Shown here piece by piece: positions 30,700 to 38,684 of a stretch of 38,684 nt of DNA. Position 1 is the stretch's first letter. Each line of letters starts with the position of its first letter. The notes beneath the pieces are model-generated. The model was not told the DNA's origin, did not search any database, and saw only the letters and a list, made by a program, of their open reading frames with translations. The position numbers and the translations under genes are program-made. The stretch spans positions 1 through 38,684 of the forward strand of contig JAILLY010000125.1 of NCBI GenBank assembly GCA_024692905.1, written 5' to 3'. This DNA is from Lachnospiraceae bacterium (GTDB lineage Bacteria > Bacillota > Clostridia > Lachnospirales > Lachnospiraceae).

Positions 30700-32571
30700 T
30701 TACCTTCGGCTCTTAAGATGTACAAGCAAAACGGATATATCCGCAGGACTGACACCGGAAATCCTGGAGGCCTGACCTATGGAAACAGGTCTGAACAGAT
30801 CGAGTTTCTGTTTAGCTTCATTACGAAGTCCGGATATCTGAGTGTAATCGATATCGTCAGGTATCATCTTTTTCTCAAGTTTTTTAAACGCTTCTATCTG
30901 CTTAAGCTGCTTATCAATATATCCTGCATACTTAATATTTATATTTATCTGTTCTTTTACATCATCAGGCAAAAGAGGTCTTTCATCATCGATCTCTTTT
31001 GTGATCTCATAATCAAGTTCGGGACGTGAGATCAGTTCAAATAACGAGCAACCGGACTTTAAAGCGGTACTGTTATTTTTTAATAAAAATTCTGTTATTT
31101 TTTCAGAGGTACCCACGTATTTAGCCTTAAGACGCTCGATTTCCGTATCAATACAAACCTGTTTTTTTATTGTGTTATTATATTCATCTTCCGATACAAG
31201 ACCAACCTCATAACCTATCTTTCGAAGTCTAAGATCCGCATTGTCCTGTCTTAACAGCAGACGGTATTCGGCACGGCTGGTCATCATCCTGTACGGTTCG
31301 GTATTTTCTTTGGTCACAAGATCATCTATCAATACACCTATATATCCCTGGGACCTGTCGATCATGATCTTATCGCGGCCTAAAACAGACATGGCAGCAT
31401 TTATTCCCGCTATAAGACCCTGTGCTGCAGCTTCTTCATATCCCGAACTTCCGTTAAACTGCCCGCCTGCAAAAAGATTCTTAATCTTTTTGAATTCAAG
31501 AGTAGGGTATAACTGCCTTGGATCGATACAGTCATATTCTATCGCATAAGCATTTCTTACGATCCTGCAGTTCTCAAGTCCCGGAACAGTCCTGTACATC
31601 CGGATCTGAACATCTTCGGGAAGAGAAGAGGACATGCCTCCGATATAAACTTCGTTTGTACTGAGTCCTTCCGGTTCGATAAAGATCTGATGCTTATCCT
31701 TATCGGCGAACCTTACTACCTTGTCTTCAATCGAAGGACAATATCTTGGTCCCGTCCCCTCGATAACTCCTGCGTAAATAGGAGATCTGTCAAGATTGTT
31801 TCTTATGATCTCATGAGTCTTCTCATTGGTATATGTAAGATAACACTTTATCTGTTCCTTTTGTATTGAAGAAGGGTCGGTCGAAAATGAAAAAGGAACT
31901 ATATGCTCATCACCCGGCTGTTCGATCATTTTTGAATAATCAACTGTCCTTCCATCCATCCTGGCAGGAGTACCGGTCTTAAACCTTTGGAGTTTTATGC
32001 CTGCTTTTATAAGAGAATCCGTTAAATGGTTTGCAGCCTGGAGTCCGTTAGGTCCGGTATGAGTAATGGCTTCTCCGCAAAGACATCTTGCACGAAGATA
32101 TGTACCCGTACAAAGAACAACTGCCTTACAGTGATATGTACATCCTGTGAATGTTTTGACACCTATAGCCGTGTTATCGTCATTAAGTATCAATTCTGAT
32201 ACCTCTGCCTGTTTGATGGCAAGATGCTCCTGATTTTCAAGAACCTGACGCATGGACTTTGAATACTCTGCCTTATCGGCCTGTGCTCTTAAAGAATGGA
32301 CAGCAGGGCCCTTGCTTTTATTAAGCATCTTTGACTGGATGAAGGTCCTGTCGATATTCTTACCCATTTCTCCGCCGAGAGCATCAAGTTCCCTGACAAG
32401 ATGTCCCTTGGAACTTCCTCCGATATTTGGATTACATGGCATCAAAGCTATGCTGTTAACACTTACCGTGAATATGACTGTTTCAAGTCCAAGCCTGGCA
32501 CAAGCCAGTGCGGCTTCACATCCGGCATGACCGGCGCCGACCACGGCAACATCGCAGTATTCCTCATACAT
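30700..32571 (-). CDS. mnmG: tRNA uridine-5-carboxymethylaminomethyl modification enzyme MnmG
   Basis: A 623-residue FAD-binding protein (GidA) that, with MnmE, builds cmnm5U34 on tRNAs reading two-codon boxes. It shows the dinucleotide-binding GAGHAG at residues 12-17, the family signatures [19 protein letters not shown] and the C-terminal [13 protein letters not shown]. The frame is open to 32622; family length supports the ATG at 32571, although a TTG two codons earlier sits at a better distance from AAGGG and may be the real start. It lies 57 bases downstream of mnmE. Confidence 0.95.
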   Translation of the reverse strand: MYEEYCDVAVVGAGHAGCEAALACARLGLETVIFTVSVNSIALMPCNPNIGGSSKGHLVRELDALGGEMGKNIDRTFIQSKMLNKSKGPAVHSLRAQADKAEYSKSMRQVLENQEHLAIKQAEVSELILNDDNTAIGVKTFTGCTYHCKAVVLCTGTYLRARCLCGEAITHTGPNGLQAANHLTDSLIKAGIKLQRFKTGTPARMDGRTVDYSKMIEQPGDEHIVPFSFSTDPSSIQKEQIKCYLTYTNEKTHEIIRNNLDRSPIYAGVIEGTGPRYCPSIEDKVVRFADKDKHQIFIEPEGLSTNEVYIGGMSSSLPEDVQIRMYRTVPGLENCRIVRNAYAIEYDCIDPRQLYPTLEFKKIKNLFAGGQFNGSSGYEEAAAQGLIAGINAAMSVLGRDKIMIDRSQGYIGVLIDDLVTKENTEPYRMMTSRAEYRLLLRQDNADLRLRKIGYEVGLVSEDEYNNTIKKQVCIDTEIERLKAKYVGTSEKITEFLLKNNSTALKSGCSLFELISRPELDYEITKEIDDERPLLPDDVKEQININIKYAGYIDKQLKQIEAFKKLEKKMIPDDIDYTQISGLRNEAKQKLDLFRPVSIGQASRISGVSPADISVLLVHLKSRR

Positions 32572-32628
32572 TTTCAATAACACCCTTAGATAACATATTT
32601 GTATAACGAATTTGAATAACACATGTTT

Positions 32629-34002
32629 CTATTTGCCCATACAGAATTTTGAGAATATCTCATTGATAATATCTTCCCCGACCTTTTCTCCGGTTATGGC
32701 ACCGAGACTGTAATAAGCATTTGTCAGATCTATAGAGATAAGGTCTTCAGGCATACCCGAAGCAATACCTGTCATCACTTCATTGAGACTGTTTATCGCT
32801 TCATCAATAAGGATCAAATGTCTTTCATTAGTGATAATGACCTCATCATTATAATCTATCATTCCGTCGGTGAACATCTTTTCAATAAAAGTCTTAAATT
32901 CTTCTATTCCTTCTTCTTCTTTTGCGGATATGGACATTACCGGCTTATCGGTATGTTTTTTTACATCATCCTTTGCGATCATGACCGGGAGGTCACTCTT
33001 GTTAAGAAGGATAACCGAATTCTTATCCTTTATATAATCAAACAATGCAATATCATTTTCATCAACAGGAACCGAGGAATCGATAAGCATGATGATAAGG
33101 TCGGCTTCATCCGCATATTTATATGCCCTCTGTACACCGATCTTTTCAACGGTATCTTCTGTTTCCCTTATACCTGCAGTATCCATCAGTTTAAGAGTAA
33201 GTCCGTTAATGATGATATCCTGTTCAAGAACATCCCTGGTAGTGCCGGCTATCTCTGTTACTATTGCGCTTTCCTCACCTGTAAGGATATTAAGCAGGGA
33301 TGACTTTCCTACATTAGGCTTTCCCAGTATGACTGTATTTATACCTTCACTTAAGATCTTTCCTTCCTTGAAGGATTTTCTCATATGTGTAATTTCATCA
33401 ATTATCCGATCTGTTTTTACGGACAGTTCATCATAATAACCGTTAAGATCATAATGCTCCGGATCATCCAGTGCGGCCTCTATATGAGCGATCTCATACT
33501 TGATCCTGTTCCTTATATCGGTTATCTTGTCATGAAGCTTTCCCGTAAGCTGCTTCATTGAGTTATCAAGCGAATATGTATTCTTTGAATTTATGATATC
33601 GATAACGGCTTCGGCTTCCGAAAGATCGATCCTGCCGTTTAAAAAAGCCCTTTTCGTAAACTCCCCCGGTTCAGCCGGTCTTGCACCGTTATCGATGACT
33701 GTCCTAAGTATCCTTCGCATGACTGTATTACCGCCGTGACAGTCAATCTCTATCGTGTCTTCGGCAGTATAACTCCTGGGAGATCTGAGAGCTATGAGCA
33801 GGACTTCATCTATTATCTCTTTATCGGTGATATATCCGTAATATACTTTATGTGATTCAAATTCTTTTATCTGTTTTCCTGATACGGTCCTAAATATCCG
33901 TGAGGCGATCTCAAATGAACGGACTCCGCTTATTCTGATTATCCCGATACCGGCATTGTTCATACCGGTAGATATCGCAGCAATTGTATCGGTAATCTGC
34001 AT
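32629..34002 (-). CDS. mnmE: tRNA modification GTPase MnmE
   Basis: A 457-residue potassium-activated GTPase that pairs with MnmG in wobble-uridine modification. N-terminal folate-binding domain (DTIAAISTG...GIIRISG), a helical domain, and an inserted G domain with P-loop GKPNVGKSSLL, the switch sequence EIAGTTRDVLEQ, DTAGIRET and NKSD. It ends FCMGK, which keeps the essential penultimate-region Cys. The frame is open to 34080, but that part is the jag terminator; AGAGGT before the ATG at 34002 fixes the start. First gene of mnmE-mnmG-rsmG. Confidence 0.96.
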   Translation of the reverse strand: MQITDTIAAISTGMNNAGIGIIRISGVRSFEIASRIFRTVSGKQIKEFESHKVYYGYITDKEIIDEVLLIALRSPRSYTAEDTIEIDCHGGNTVMRRILRTVIDNGARPAEPGEFTKRAFLNGRIDLSEAEAVIDIINSKNTYSLDNSMKQLTGKLHDKITDIRNRIKYEIAHIEAALDDPEHYDLNGYYDELSVKTDRIIDEITHMRKSFKEGKILSEGINTVILGKPNVGKSSLLNILTGEESAIVTEIAGTTRDVLEQDIIINGLTLKLMDTAGIRETEDTVEKIGVQRAYKYADEADLIIMLIDSSVPVDENDIALFDYIKDKNSVILLNKSDLPVMIAKDDVKKHTDKPVMSISAKEEEGIEEFKTFIEKMFTDGMIDYNDEVIITNERHLILIDEAINSLNEVMTGIASGMPEDLISIDLTNAYYSLGAITGEKVGEDIINEIFSKFCMGK

Positions 34003-34045
34003 ATAAACCTCTTTGCCGACATCGGCATCCAAATAAAAAACAAAA

Positions 34046-34078
34046 AGGCCCAAAATGCAATATACTGCACTTTGAGCC
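34046..34078 (-). terminator. Terminator between jag and mnmE
   Basis: Stem GGCTCAAA/TTTGGGCC (one G-U pair) with inner TGCA/TGCA pairing, followed on the minus strand by TTTTTGTTTTTTATTT. It separates the rpmH-to-jag operon from mnmE-mnmG-rsmG. Confidence 0.85.
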
Positions 34079-34086
34079 ATTTAATA

Positions 34087-34788
34087 TTATTTATTAAGTG
34101 TAATTACAACTCTCCTGTAAGGCTCATCGCCTTCACTGTGGGTGCTTACATATTTATCATTCTGAAGAGCGGAATGGATAACTCTTCTTTCATACGGATT
34201 CATGGGCTCAAGACTTACAGGCTTCTTTGTCCTTTTAACCTTGTATGCAAGATTCTTTGCAAGGTTCTCAAGAGTATCCTTTCTCCTCTTCCTGTAATTT
34301 TCGGTATCAACCTTAACCCTTATATATTCGCTGCTTCCCTTATTTACTACGAGACTTGTAAGATACTGGAGAGAATCAAGCGTCTGGCCTCTTTTTCCGA
34401 TAAGCACGCCCATTTCATCTCCTGATAACTCTATGCTCATATCATTATTGATAAGTTCAACCTTTACATCAACATTAAGGCCCATTGCCTTAAATACCTG
34501 ATCAAGAAACTCCTTGGGATCGTTCTCAACCGTTATATCCGATGACTTTAATTCAGCTGACTTTGCTGCCTGTTCCTGTCCGGCTTTATTCTCCTTAACC
34601 GGCTTTTCCTCATTTTCTCCCAAAGCCCTTGCCTTTATAACTGCCGACTTTGTCCCGATACCGAGAAAACCGTTGGAACCCTTTTCGATCACTTCATAAT
34701 CAAGCCTGTCACTGGTTACCGTAAACTTCTGACATGCCTCAGTAATGGCATCTTCAACTGTTTTTCCTCTGAATTCCTCGTAATCCAT
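34087..34788 (-). CDS. jag: RNA-binding protein Jag/KhpB
   Basis: A 233-residue protein with the Jag N-terminal domain (FRGKTVEDAITEACQKF...GFLGIGTK, residues 4-50), a charged linker (60-100), a KH domain (about 105-165, with GVLIGKRGQTLDSLQ) and a C-terminal R3H domain (PMNPYERRVIHSALQ). KhpB binds many RNAs in a complex with KhpA and influences cell division and elongation in streptococci. It ends the rpmH-rnpA-yidD-yidC-jag operon, 12 bases after yidC, before a strong terminator. Confidence 0.93.
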   Translation of the reverse strand: MDYEEFRGKTVEDAITEACQKFTVTSDRLDYEVIEKGSNGFLGIGTKSAVIKARALGENEEKPVKENKAGQEQAAKSAELKSSDITVENDPKEFLDQVFKAMGLNVDVKVELINNDMSIELSGDEMGVLIGKRGQTLDSLQYLTSLVVNKGSSEYIRVKVDTENYRKRRKDTLENLAKNLAYKVKRTKKPVSLEPMNPYERRVIHSALQNDKYVSTHSEGDEPYRRVVITLNK

Positions 34789-34800
34789 TATTGTAACCTC

Positions 34801-36108
34801 CTAATTATTCTCATTATACTTTCTCACGATATTTGCCTTTTCGGCAAGGCTTCCTGCTTTATATTCTTTCTTATTGCTGTTATCATTACCGGATGAAACT
34901 TCATTATTATGCTGGTCAGTAGTTATTATGGCTTTGGTACTGAGCTTAGCATTATTTGTAAGACCTGATGCTTCTCTCATCTTCTGCATCTTTTCGATCT
35001 TTTCCTTGGCCTTGTCAGCATTCTTTTCAATGATCTCATCCATGTTCATCTTATCAAGATGCTTATTTATGGCAACCTGCTGGATACTTCTTACTACGGC
35101 ACCGGCTATCCAGTATATACCCATACCTACGGGAAGGCTGAAGCAGAAGAACATTGACATGATCGGCATCATGATATTCATCGACTTCATTGAAGCAGCC
35201 ATCGTATCCTGCTGGGAATTGCCTGATGAAGCGGTTTCCGGCTGGGGCATAAGTTTGGTATTTAACCACTGTGTAATAGCGGAAAGGATCGGAATGAGCA
35301 AAGCTCCGATAAGCATACCAATATTTTTGCTTACCATTCCCTCCTTAAAATAATATGAAGGAGAGTTTGCTATATTAAGTCCGAGAAAATTGTTATACCT
35401 GGCAAATATATCAAAAGCACCGGTATGACTGGCGTTTGTTATAAGATCCTTAAGATTTTCAAAATTTCCGGGTGCATATATATTATGCCATTCTGCAGTC
35501 GTTGCCTTGTTAAGTACGTCTATAAAGGTATTCTTAACATATTCCGTATCTCCGTTTATAAACAGTTCGTTTCCAAACTGTTTGGTAAATCTTACAACAT
35601 TTGCAAAATTCTCTTTGTTCTGGATAAACTCGGTACTTCCCTTACTCGCAATGAAATCTTCAACAAACGGGGAAAAACCGCTCTTTACCTTTGTTACATA
35701 TGCCGGGATATTGTCTATAACCCTGTAAAGAGCAAAAAGGATCGGCATCTGTATAAGAAGCTGTACACAGCTTCCGGTAGGAGAGGTACCGTATTTGGCA
35801 TATACGGCTTTGGTCTCCTCATTCATCCTCATCATGGATTCGTTATCTTTTTTCCCTTTATACTTGGCCTGAATAGCCTGGATCTCGGGATTCATCTTTG
35901 CCGACAGCTTTGAAAACTTCTGCTGTCTTATTGTAAGAGGCATAAGAAGAAGATAGATAACTATCGTAAATAATATAATGGCAAGACCTGTATTCGGGAT
36001 GCCTATCTTATCAAGACCTACAAAAATAAGGTTCATAAGATATCCCAGTATCTTCGCAATAGGTCCAAGGATCTTACCATTGTATTGTGTAAGGATCACA
36101 CTGTACAA
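34801..36108 (-). CDS. yidC: Membrane protein insertase YidC
   Basis: A 435-residue insertase of the YidC/Oxa1/Alb3 family. Core membrane segments: NTGLAIILFTIVIYLLLMPLTIRQQ, then TSPTGSCVQLLIQMPILFALYRVI and the later IGMLIGALLIPILSAITQW and IMSMFFCFSLPVGMGIYWIAG segments; Arg61 in TIRQQ matches the essential groove arginine. No lipobox Cys is present near the N-terminus. An insert of about 100 residues separates segments 2 and 3. It starts with TTG at 36108, preceded by AAGGAGGAAG at ideal spacing; no better ATG exists. Confidence 0.93.
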   Translation of the reverse strand: MYSVILTQYNGKILGPIAKILGYLMNLIFVGLDKIGIPNTGLAIILFTIVIYLLLMPLTIRQQKFSKLSAKMNPEIQAIQAKYKGKKDNESMMRMNEETKAVYAKYGTSPTGSCVQLLIQMPILFALYRVIDNIPAYVTKVKSGFSPFVEDFIASKGSTEFIQNKENFANVVRFTKQFGNELFINGDTEYVKNTFIDVLNKATTAEWHNIYAPGNFENLKDLITNASHTGAFDIFARYNNFLGLNIANSPSYYFKEGMVSKNIGMLIGALLIPILSAITQWLNTKLMPQPETASSGNSQQDTMAASMKSMNIMMPIMSMFFCFSLPVGMGIYWIAGAVVRSIQQVAINKHLDKMNMDEIIEKNADKAKEKIEKMQKMREASGLTNNAKLSTKAIITTDQHNNEVSSGNDNSNKKEYKAGSLAEKANIVRKYNENN

Positions 36109-36143
36109 TTGGACTTCCTCCTTATTCTGTTATTTCCAAAGAA

Positions 36144-36353
36144 TTACGGAACAGGATCATATCCGCCTTTGGAAAAGGGATTACATCTTATAATTCTCCA
36201 TAACGCAAGCAAACTTCCCTTTAAAGCACCATATTTTTCAATGGCTTCCAATCCGTATTGGGAACATGAAGGAATATAAGGACATTTTATCCTTTTAAGA
36301 CATGAGATATATTTTTGATAGAATCTGATCAAATTGATTAATAAAATCTTCAT
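36144..36353 (-). CDS. yidD: Membrane protein insertion efficiency factor YidD
   Basis: A 69-residue protein with the family sequence [10 protein letters not shown]...[19 protein letters not shown] and [17 protein letters not shown], including the Cys residues of the family. It helps YidC insert membrane proteins. The frame extends to a TTG at 36389 that has GAAGG a few bases upstream, whereas the ATG at 36353 matches the family start but has no clear ribosome binding site; either is possible. Located between rnpA and yidC as usual. Confidence 0.9.
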   Translation of the reverse strand: MKILLINLIRFYQKYISCLKRIKCPYIPSCSQYGLEAIEKYGALKGSLLALWRIIRCNPFSKGGYDPVP

Positions 36354-36396
36354 ATCTATGCAAAATAACTTATCATCTAAATAAGTCAATAAACCT

Positions 36397-36732
36397 TCAA
36401 CTATATACTTTATGAAGCTTTAATAAATGCAGCAATGCCGTTTCTACATTATTATAATTCAAACCAGCCGCACCGCTGCGTGCTATGACCACGATGTCCA
36501 AACCACTATTAAACATCTTTTCGTGCAGTCTGTAGCTTTCCTTAACGAGTCTTTTAATCCTGTGTCTTACTACACTGTTTCCGGTTTTCTTACTGACCGA
36601 TATTCCTAATCTGTTGTAATCAGTTCCGTTTTCCAATACATATAAAACAAAATATCTGTCTGCTCTCGATCTTCCTTTAGAATATACAGTCCTGAAATCT
36701 TCGTTTTTCTTTAAGGAATTTGTAAAAAGCAT
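36397..36732 (-). CDS. rnpA: Ribonuclease P protein component
   Basis: A 111-residue basic protein that binds the catalytic RNase P RNA and aids 5' maturation of tRNAs. N-terminal [30 protein letters not shown] and the signature [21 protein letters not shown] are clear. The ATG at 36732 follows TAAAGG without spacing, so initiation is poor by sequence and may depend on coupling to rpmH; a slightly different start is possible. Confidence 0.94.
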   Translation of the reverse strand: MLFTNSLKKNEDFRTVYSKGRSRADRYFVLYVLENGTDYNRLGISVSKKTGNSVVRHRIKRLVKESYRLHEKMFNSGLDIVVIARSGAAGLNYNNVETALLHLLKLHKVYS

Positions 36733-36768
36733 CCTTTATACCGGCCTTTAAAAATGCAAAAAGATAAA

Positions 36769-36791
36769 TAGACCACATTAAATGCGGTCTA
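36769..36791 (-). terminator. Terminator starting at the rpmH stop codon
   Basis: TAGACC pairs with GGTCTA, extended by a G-U and three more pairs, followed on the minus strand by TTTATCTTTTTG. The first arm begins with the TAG stop codon of rpmH. It probably reduces transcription into rnpA, a way to make far more L34 than RNase P protein. Confidence 0.7.
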
Positions 36792-36923
36792 TGCTGATAA
36801 TCTTTTTCTTCCCTTTAATCTTCTTGAAGCTAAAACTTTTCTTCCGCCTGCAGTACTCATTCTGCTTCTGAATCCATGAACCTTGGATCTCTGTCTCTTC
36901 TTAGGTTGAAATGTCATTTTCAT
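36789..36923 (-). CDS. rpmH: 50S ribosomal protein L34
   Basis: A 44-residue very basic protein, too short for most ORF cut-offs: begins [14 protein letters not shown], continues [20 protein letters not shown] and ends LKGRKRLSA, near identical to other bacterial L34. AAGGAGGTGA lies seven bases before the ATG. A promoter with perfect -10 lies at 36984-37012. It is the first gene of the operon leading through rnpA and yidC to jag. Confidence 0.97.
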   Translation of the reverse strand: MKMTFQPKKRQRSKVHGFRSRMSTAGGRKVLASRRLKGRKRLSA

Positions 36924-36983
36924 GTCGATTCACCTCCTTATATGATAAAGTAAACATATATGTCATTGGAAAACATCGCTACA

Positions 36984-37012
36984 ATTATATTAAAAACAAA
37001 ATATCCAGTCAA
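36984..37012 (-). promoter_or_regulatory. Promoter of rpmH
   Basis: Minus strand: TTGACT (37012-37007), 17-base spacer, perfect TATAAT (36989-36984). Start expected near 36977, about 54 bases before the ATG. Confidence 0.85.
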
Positions 37013-37029
37013 GCAAAAACCATTAAATT

Positions 37030-37160
37030 TACATAATACTTTTCCACATCTTATCCACATTTATCAACAATGTTGTTAATAACTTTTAAATCATTACACA
37101 AATACAATAAAAAATCTGTTGATAACGTTATAAACAGGTAATTTTTATATTCTTCATATT
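37030..37160. other. oriC: Chromosome replication origin (oriC) between rpmH and dnaA
   Basis: An AT-rich gap of 337 bases holds clustered DnaA boxes: TTTTCCACA (37040-37048), the perfect TTATCCACA (37051-37059) and TTATCAACA (37061-37069) in tandem with 11- and 10-base spacing, i.e. on one helix face, and an inverted TTATCAACA at 37117-37125. TTGTTAATAACTTTTAAATC and the later T-rich tract could unwind. The position between rpmH and dnaA matches other Firmicutes. A second box cluster normally sits after dnaA, where only 30 bases are visible here before the next gene. Confidence 0.8.
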
Positions 37161-37163
37161 TAT

Positions 37164-37192
37164 TTGCCAATTTTGCAAGTTTGGTTTAATAT
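37164..37192 (+). promoter_or_regulatory. Promoter of dnaA
   Basis: TTGCCA (37164-37169), 17-base spacer, TAATAT (37187-37192). Start expected near 37199, giving a 62-base leader. The DnaA boxes upstream could mediate autoregulation. Confidence 0.6.
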
Positions 37193-37239
37193 ATAATAGA
37201 TTGTAATTAACGTAAAGGGTTCTTAAATTGATTTAGGAC

Positions 37240-37260
37240 CGTCGTACGAGGTGTACCACG
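37240..37260 (+). promoter_or_regulatory. Ribosome binding site of dnaA in a hairpin loop
   Basis: CGTCGTAC, GAGGT, GTACCACG: an 8-bp stem with one C-C mismatch whose five-base loop is exactly the Shine-Dalgarno GAGGT; the stem ends at the base before the ATG. Confidence 0.5.
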
Positions 37261-38598
37261 ATGGAAGAATTAATAAGCAAATGGGAAGAGATTAAGCTTT
37301 TGATACAAAAAGAGTATTCTCTTTCGGATATCTCATTTAAGACGTGGATACAGCCTTTGGATATCTATGAAGTAAATGATGATGTCATAACCATAATGAT
37401 CCCGTCGGATAAGGCCCAGTCCATAAACTATATAAGCAATAAGTATTATCATCCTATCAAGGTCAGTATATCGGAAACCCTTCATAAAGAATGTGAAGTT
37501 AAATTCATTCTTGAGAAGGATATTTATAATAAAACAAACAACTCATCAACAATACCTTCAGATAATCTGCTTTATGAAAACTCAAAGCTGGAACCTAATT
37601 ATAATTTTGATACCTTCGTAGTAGGCAGCAATAACAGCCTTGCTCATTCTGCAGCGCTTGCGGTTGCCGAAACTCCCGGTGAAGTATATAATCCTCTTTT
37701 CCTTTACGGAGGAGTGGGTCTTGGAAAGACTCATCTTATGCATGCCATAGGAAACTTTATAATAAACAACAATCCTTCATTAAAGGTAATGTATGTTCCG
37801 AGTGAGCAGTTCACAAACGAACTTATCGAAGCAATAAGAATAGGTAAGAACTCACCGGCAGCCATAAACAGATTTCGTGAAAAATACAGAAATATTGATG
37901 TACTACTTATCGATGATATACAGTTTATAATAGGAAAAGAAAGATCACAGCTTGAATTTTTCAATACATTTGAAAAGCTTTATCAGGAAAAAAAGCAGAT
38001 CGTTATATCATCTGATAAACCTCCAAGAGATATGTATATCCTCGAAGAAAGGTTAAAATCAAGGTTTGGCTGGGGACTAACAATAGACATACAGTCTCCT
38101 GATTATGAGACAAGAGTGGCTATCCTCCAGAAAAAGAAAAATCTCGGCGGATATAACATAAGTGATGAAGTAATAGAATATGTGGCAAAGAACGTAAATT
38201 CAAACATAAGAGAACTGGAAGGATCCCTTAATAAACTGAATGCATATTATATTCTGGGAGACAGAAGGGAAATAACGTTGGAGAAAGCAAAGGATGCTCT
38301 TAAAGATATTATATCCCCAAATACTCCAAATAAGATTACCCCACAACATATAATGGATGTAGTATGTGAACATCTTAATGTAAAACCGGAAGAGATAAAA
38401 TCAAAAAAACGTAATGAAGAAATAGCAAGGCCAAGACAGATAGTAATGTATCTTTGTTCAAAATATACAGACTGGTCTTCTCCAAAGATAGGAGATTTTT
38501 TAAATAAAGATCATTCTACTGTTCTTCATGGTTCAAATAAGATAGAAAACGATCTTGAAAACCGGTTTGAAAATTCACTTTTCTTATATTATCATTAA
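37261..38598 (+). CDS. dnaA: Chromosomal replication initiator protein DnaA
   Basis: A 445-residue AAA+ initiator. Domain I (1-80: ISKWEEIKLLIQKEY...FKTWIQPL), a short linker (85-112), the ATPase domain with Walker A GGVGLGKT at 150-157, Walker B LLIDDIQF at 215-222 and the sensor/arginine-finger region LEERLKSRFGWGL, then DNA-binding domain IV with RPRQIVMYLCSKYTDWSSPKIG and DHSTVLHGSNKI. The recognition loop reads FLNKDHSTV where most DnaA proteins have FGGRDHTTV, one residue shorter. The protein ends about 17 residues past the KIENDL helix start, slightly short, with an atypical tail FENSLFLYYH. Codon use is more A/T-rich than in genes left of 25 kb. Confidence 0.95.
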   Translation: MEELISKWEEIKLLIQKEYSLSDISFKTWIQPLDIYEVNDDVITIMIPSDKAQSINYISNKYYHPIKVSISETLHKECEVKFILEKDIYNKTNNSSTIPSDNLLYENSKLEPNYNFDTFVVGSNNSLAHSAALAVAETPGEVYNPLFLYGGVGLGKTHLMHAIGNFIINNNPSLKVMYVPSEQFTNELIEAIRIGKNSPAAINRFREKYRNIDVLLIDDIQFIIGKERSQLEFFNTFEKLYQEKKQIVISSDKPPRDMYILEERLKSRFGWGLTIDIQSPDYETRVAILQKKKNLGGYNISDEVIEYVAKNVNSNIRELEGSLNKLNAYYILGDRREITLEKAKDALKDIISPNTPNKITPQHIMDVVCEHLNVKPEEIKSKKRNEEIARPRQIVMYLCSKYTDWSSPKIGDFLNKDHSTVLHGSNKIENDLENRFENSLFLYYH

Positions 38599-38628
38599 GT
38601 AGATACACTTAAAACTTGGAGGATTCTC

Positions 38629-38684
38629 ATGGATCAAATAGCAGAAAAATGGACAGAAATTAAGGAGAAAGTCAAAGAAGAATA
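38629..38684 (+). CDS. Start of a second DnaA-like protein (partial)
   Basis: Only 18 codons are visible before the window ends: MDQIAEKWTEIKEKVKEE, with TA next (probably Tyr). Placed under the dnaA start (MEELISKWEEIKLLIQKEY) it shares Met, KW, EIK and Glu positions without gaps, the pattern of DnaA domain I helix 1. GGAGG lies six bases before the ATG. The usual gene here is dnaN, whose product starts with a beta-strand such as MKIxCxK and not with this helix. The gene is therefore more likely a dnaA paralogue or a domain I-bearing regulator; the evidence is short. Confidence 0.5.
   Translation, partial: MDQIAEKWTEIKEKVKEE

Noticed and set aside
38629-38684. dnaN as the gene after dnaA
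   Set aside because: The visible residues do not look like the DnaN N-terminus and match DnaA domain I instead, though the visible part is short.

Overview
The window is the origin-proximal chromosome of a low-GC, Gram-positive anaerobe of the Clostridia, most likely a Lachnospiraceae member. The evidence is the gene order dnaA / oriC / rpmH-rnpA-yidD-yidC-jag / mnmE-mnmG-rsmG / parA-parB, followed by DUF4446 and DUF3881 genes typical of that family, plus LL-diaminopimelate aminotransferase, a split transketolase and TSCPD, CvpA and DUF5711 genes. Identifications come from reading motifs and gene order; no database search was run.

Layout from left to right. (1) 1-330: a strong promoter and untranslated leader run off the left edge and look like an rRNA-operon leader. 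(2) 397-4094, minus strand: SGNH hydrolase, cation diffusion facilitator, CvpA and DUF5711. (3) 4208-5326, plus strand: a small hypothetical gene and an OGG1-type 8-oxoguanine glycosylase. (4) 5372-7137: a two-gene transketolase. (5) 7275-11258: a cell-wall precursor operon dapF-dapL-glmS behind a short attenuator-like leader. (6) 11397-17582: two DacF-type D,D-carboxypeptidases, a small Cys-ended peptide gene, a membrane acyltransferase, trmB, a TSCPD protein and an exonuclease. (7) 17650-18923: an unrecognised 331-codon gene, then miaA. (8) 19845-22921: a decaying sensor locus, with a frameshifted hybrid histidine kinase whose first receiver domain lost its centre and a solute-binding protein pseudogene with two deletions. 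(9) 23015-25945: a secreted BspA-like repeat protein and tRNA-Arg(CCU). (10) 26002-36923: the conserved origin cluster on the minus strand with parS sites. (11) 36924-37260: oriC with DnaA boxes. (12) 37261 to the right edge: dnaA, then the start of a second gene whose first 18 codons look like another DnaA domain I rather than dnaN.

The genes form coherent functional blocks. dapF, dapL and glmS supply meso-DAP and glucosamine-6-phosphate for peptidoglycan, and the divergent dacF-type gene trims it; both transcripts start from back-to-back promoters sharing a dyad. parA/parB/parS, rsmG, mnmE/G and the ribosome/RNase P/YidC genes are the usual origin housekeeping set. The most unusual signals are the apparent tandem dnaA arrangement, four envelope-protein genes whose promoters place the transcription start at or a few bases before the start codon without a Shine-Dalgarno sequence, a compact terminator-type leader before dapF, and the eroded kinase/binding-protein locus.
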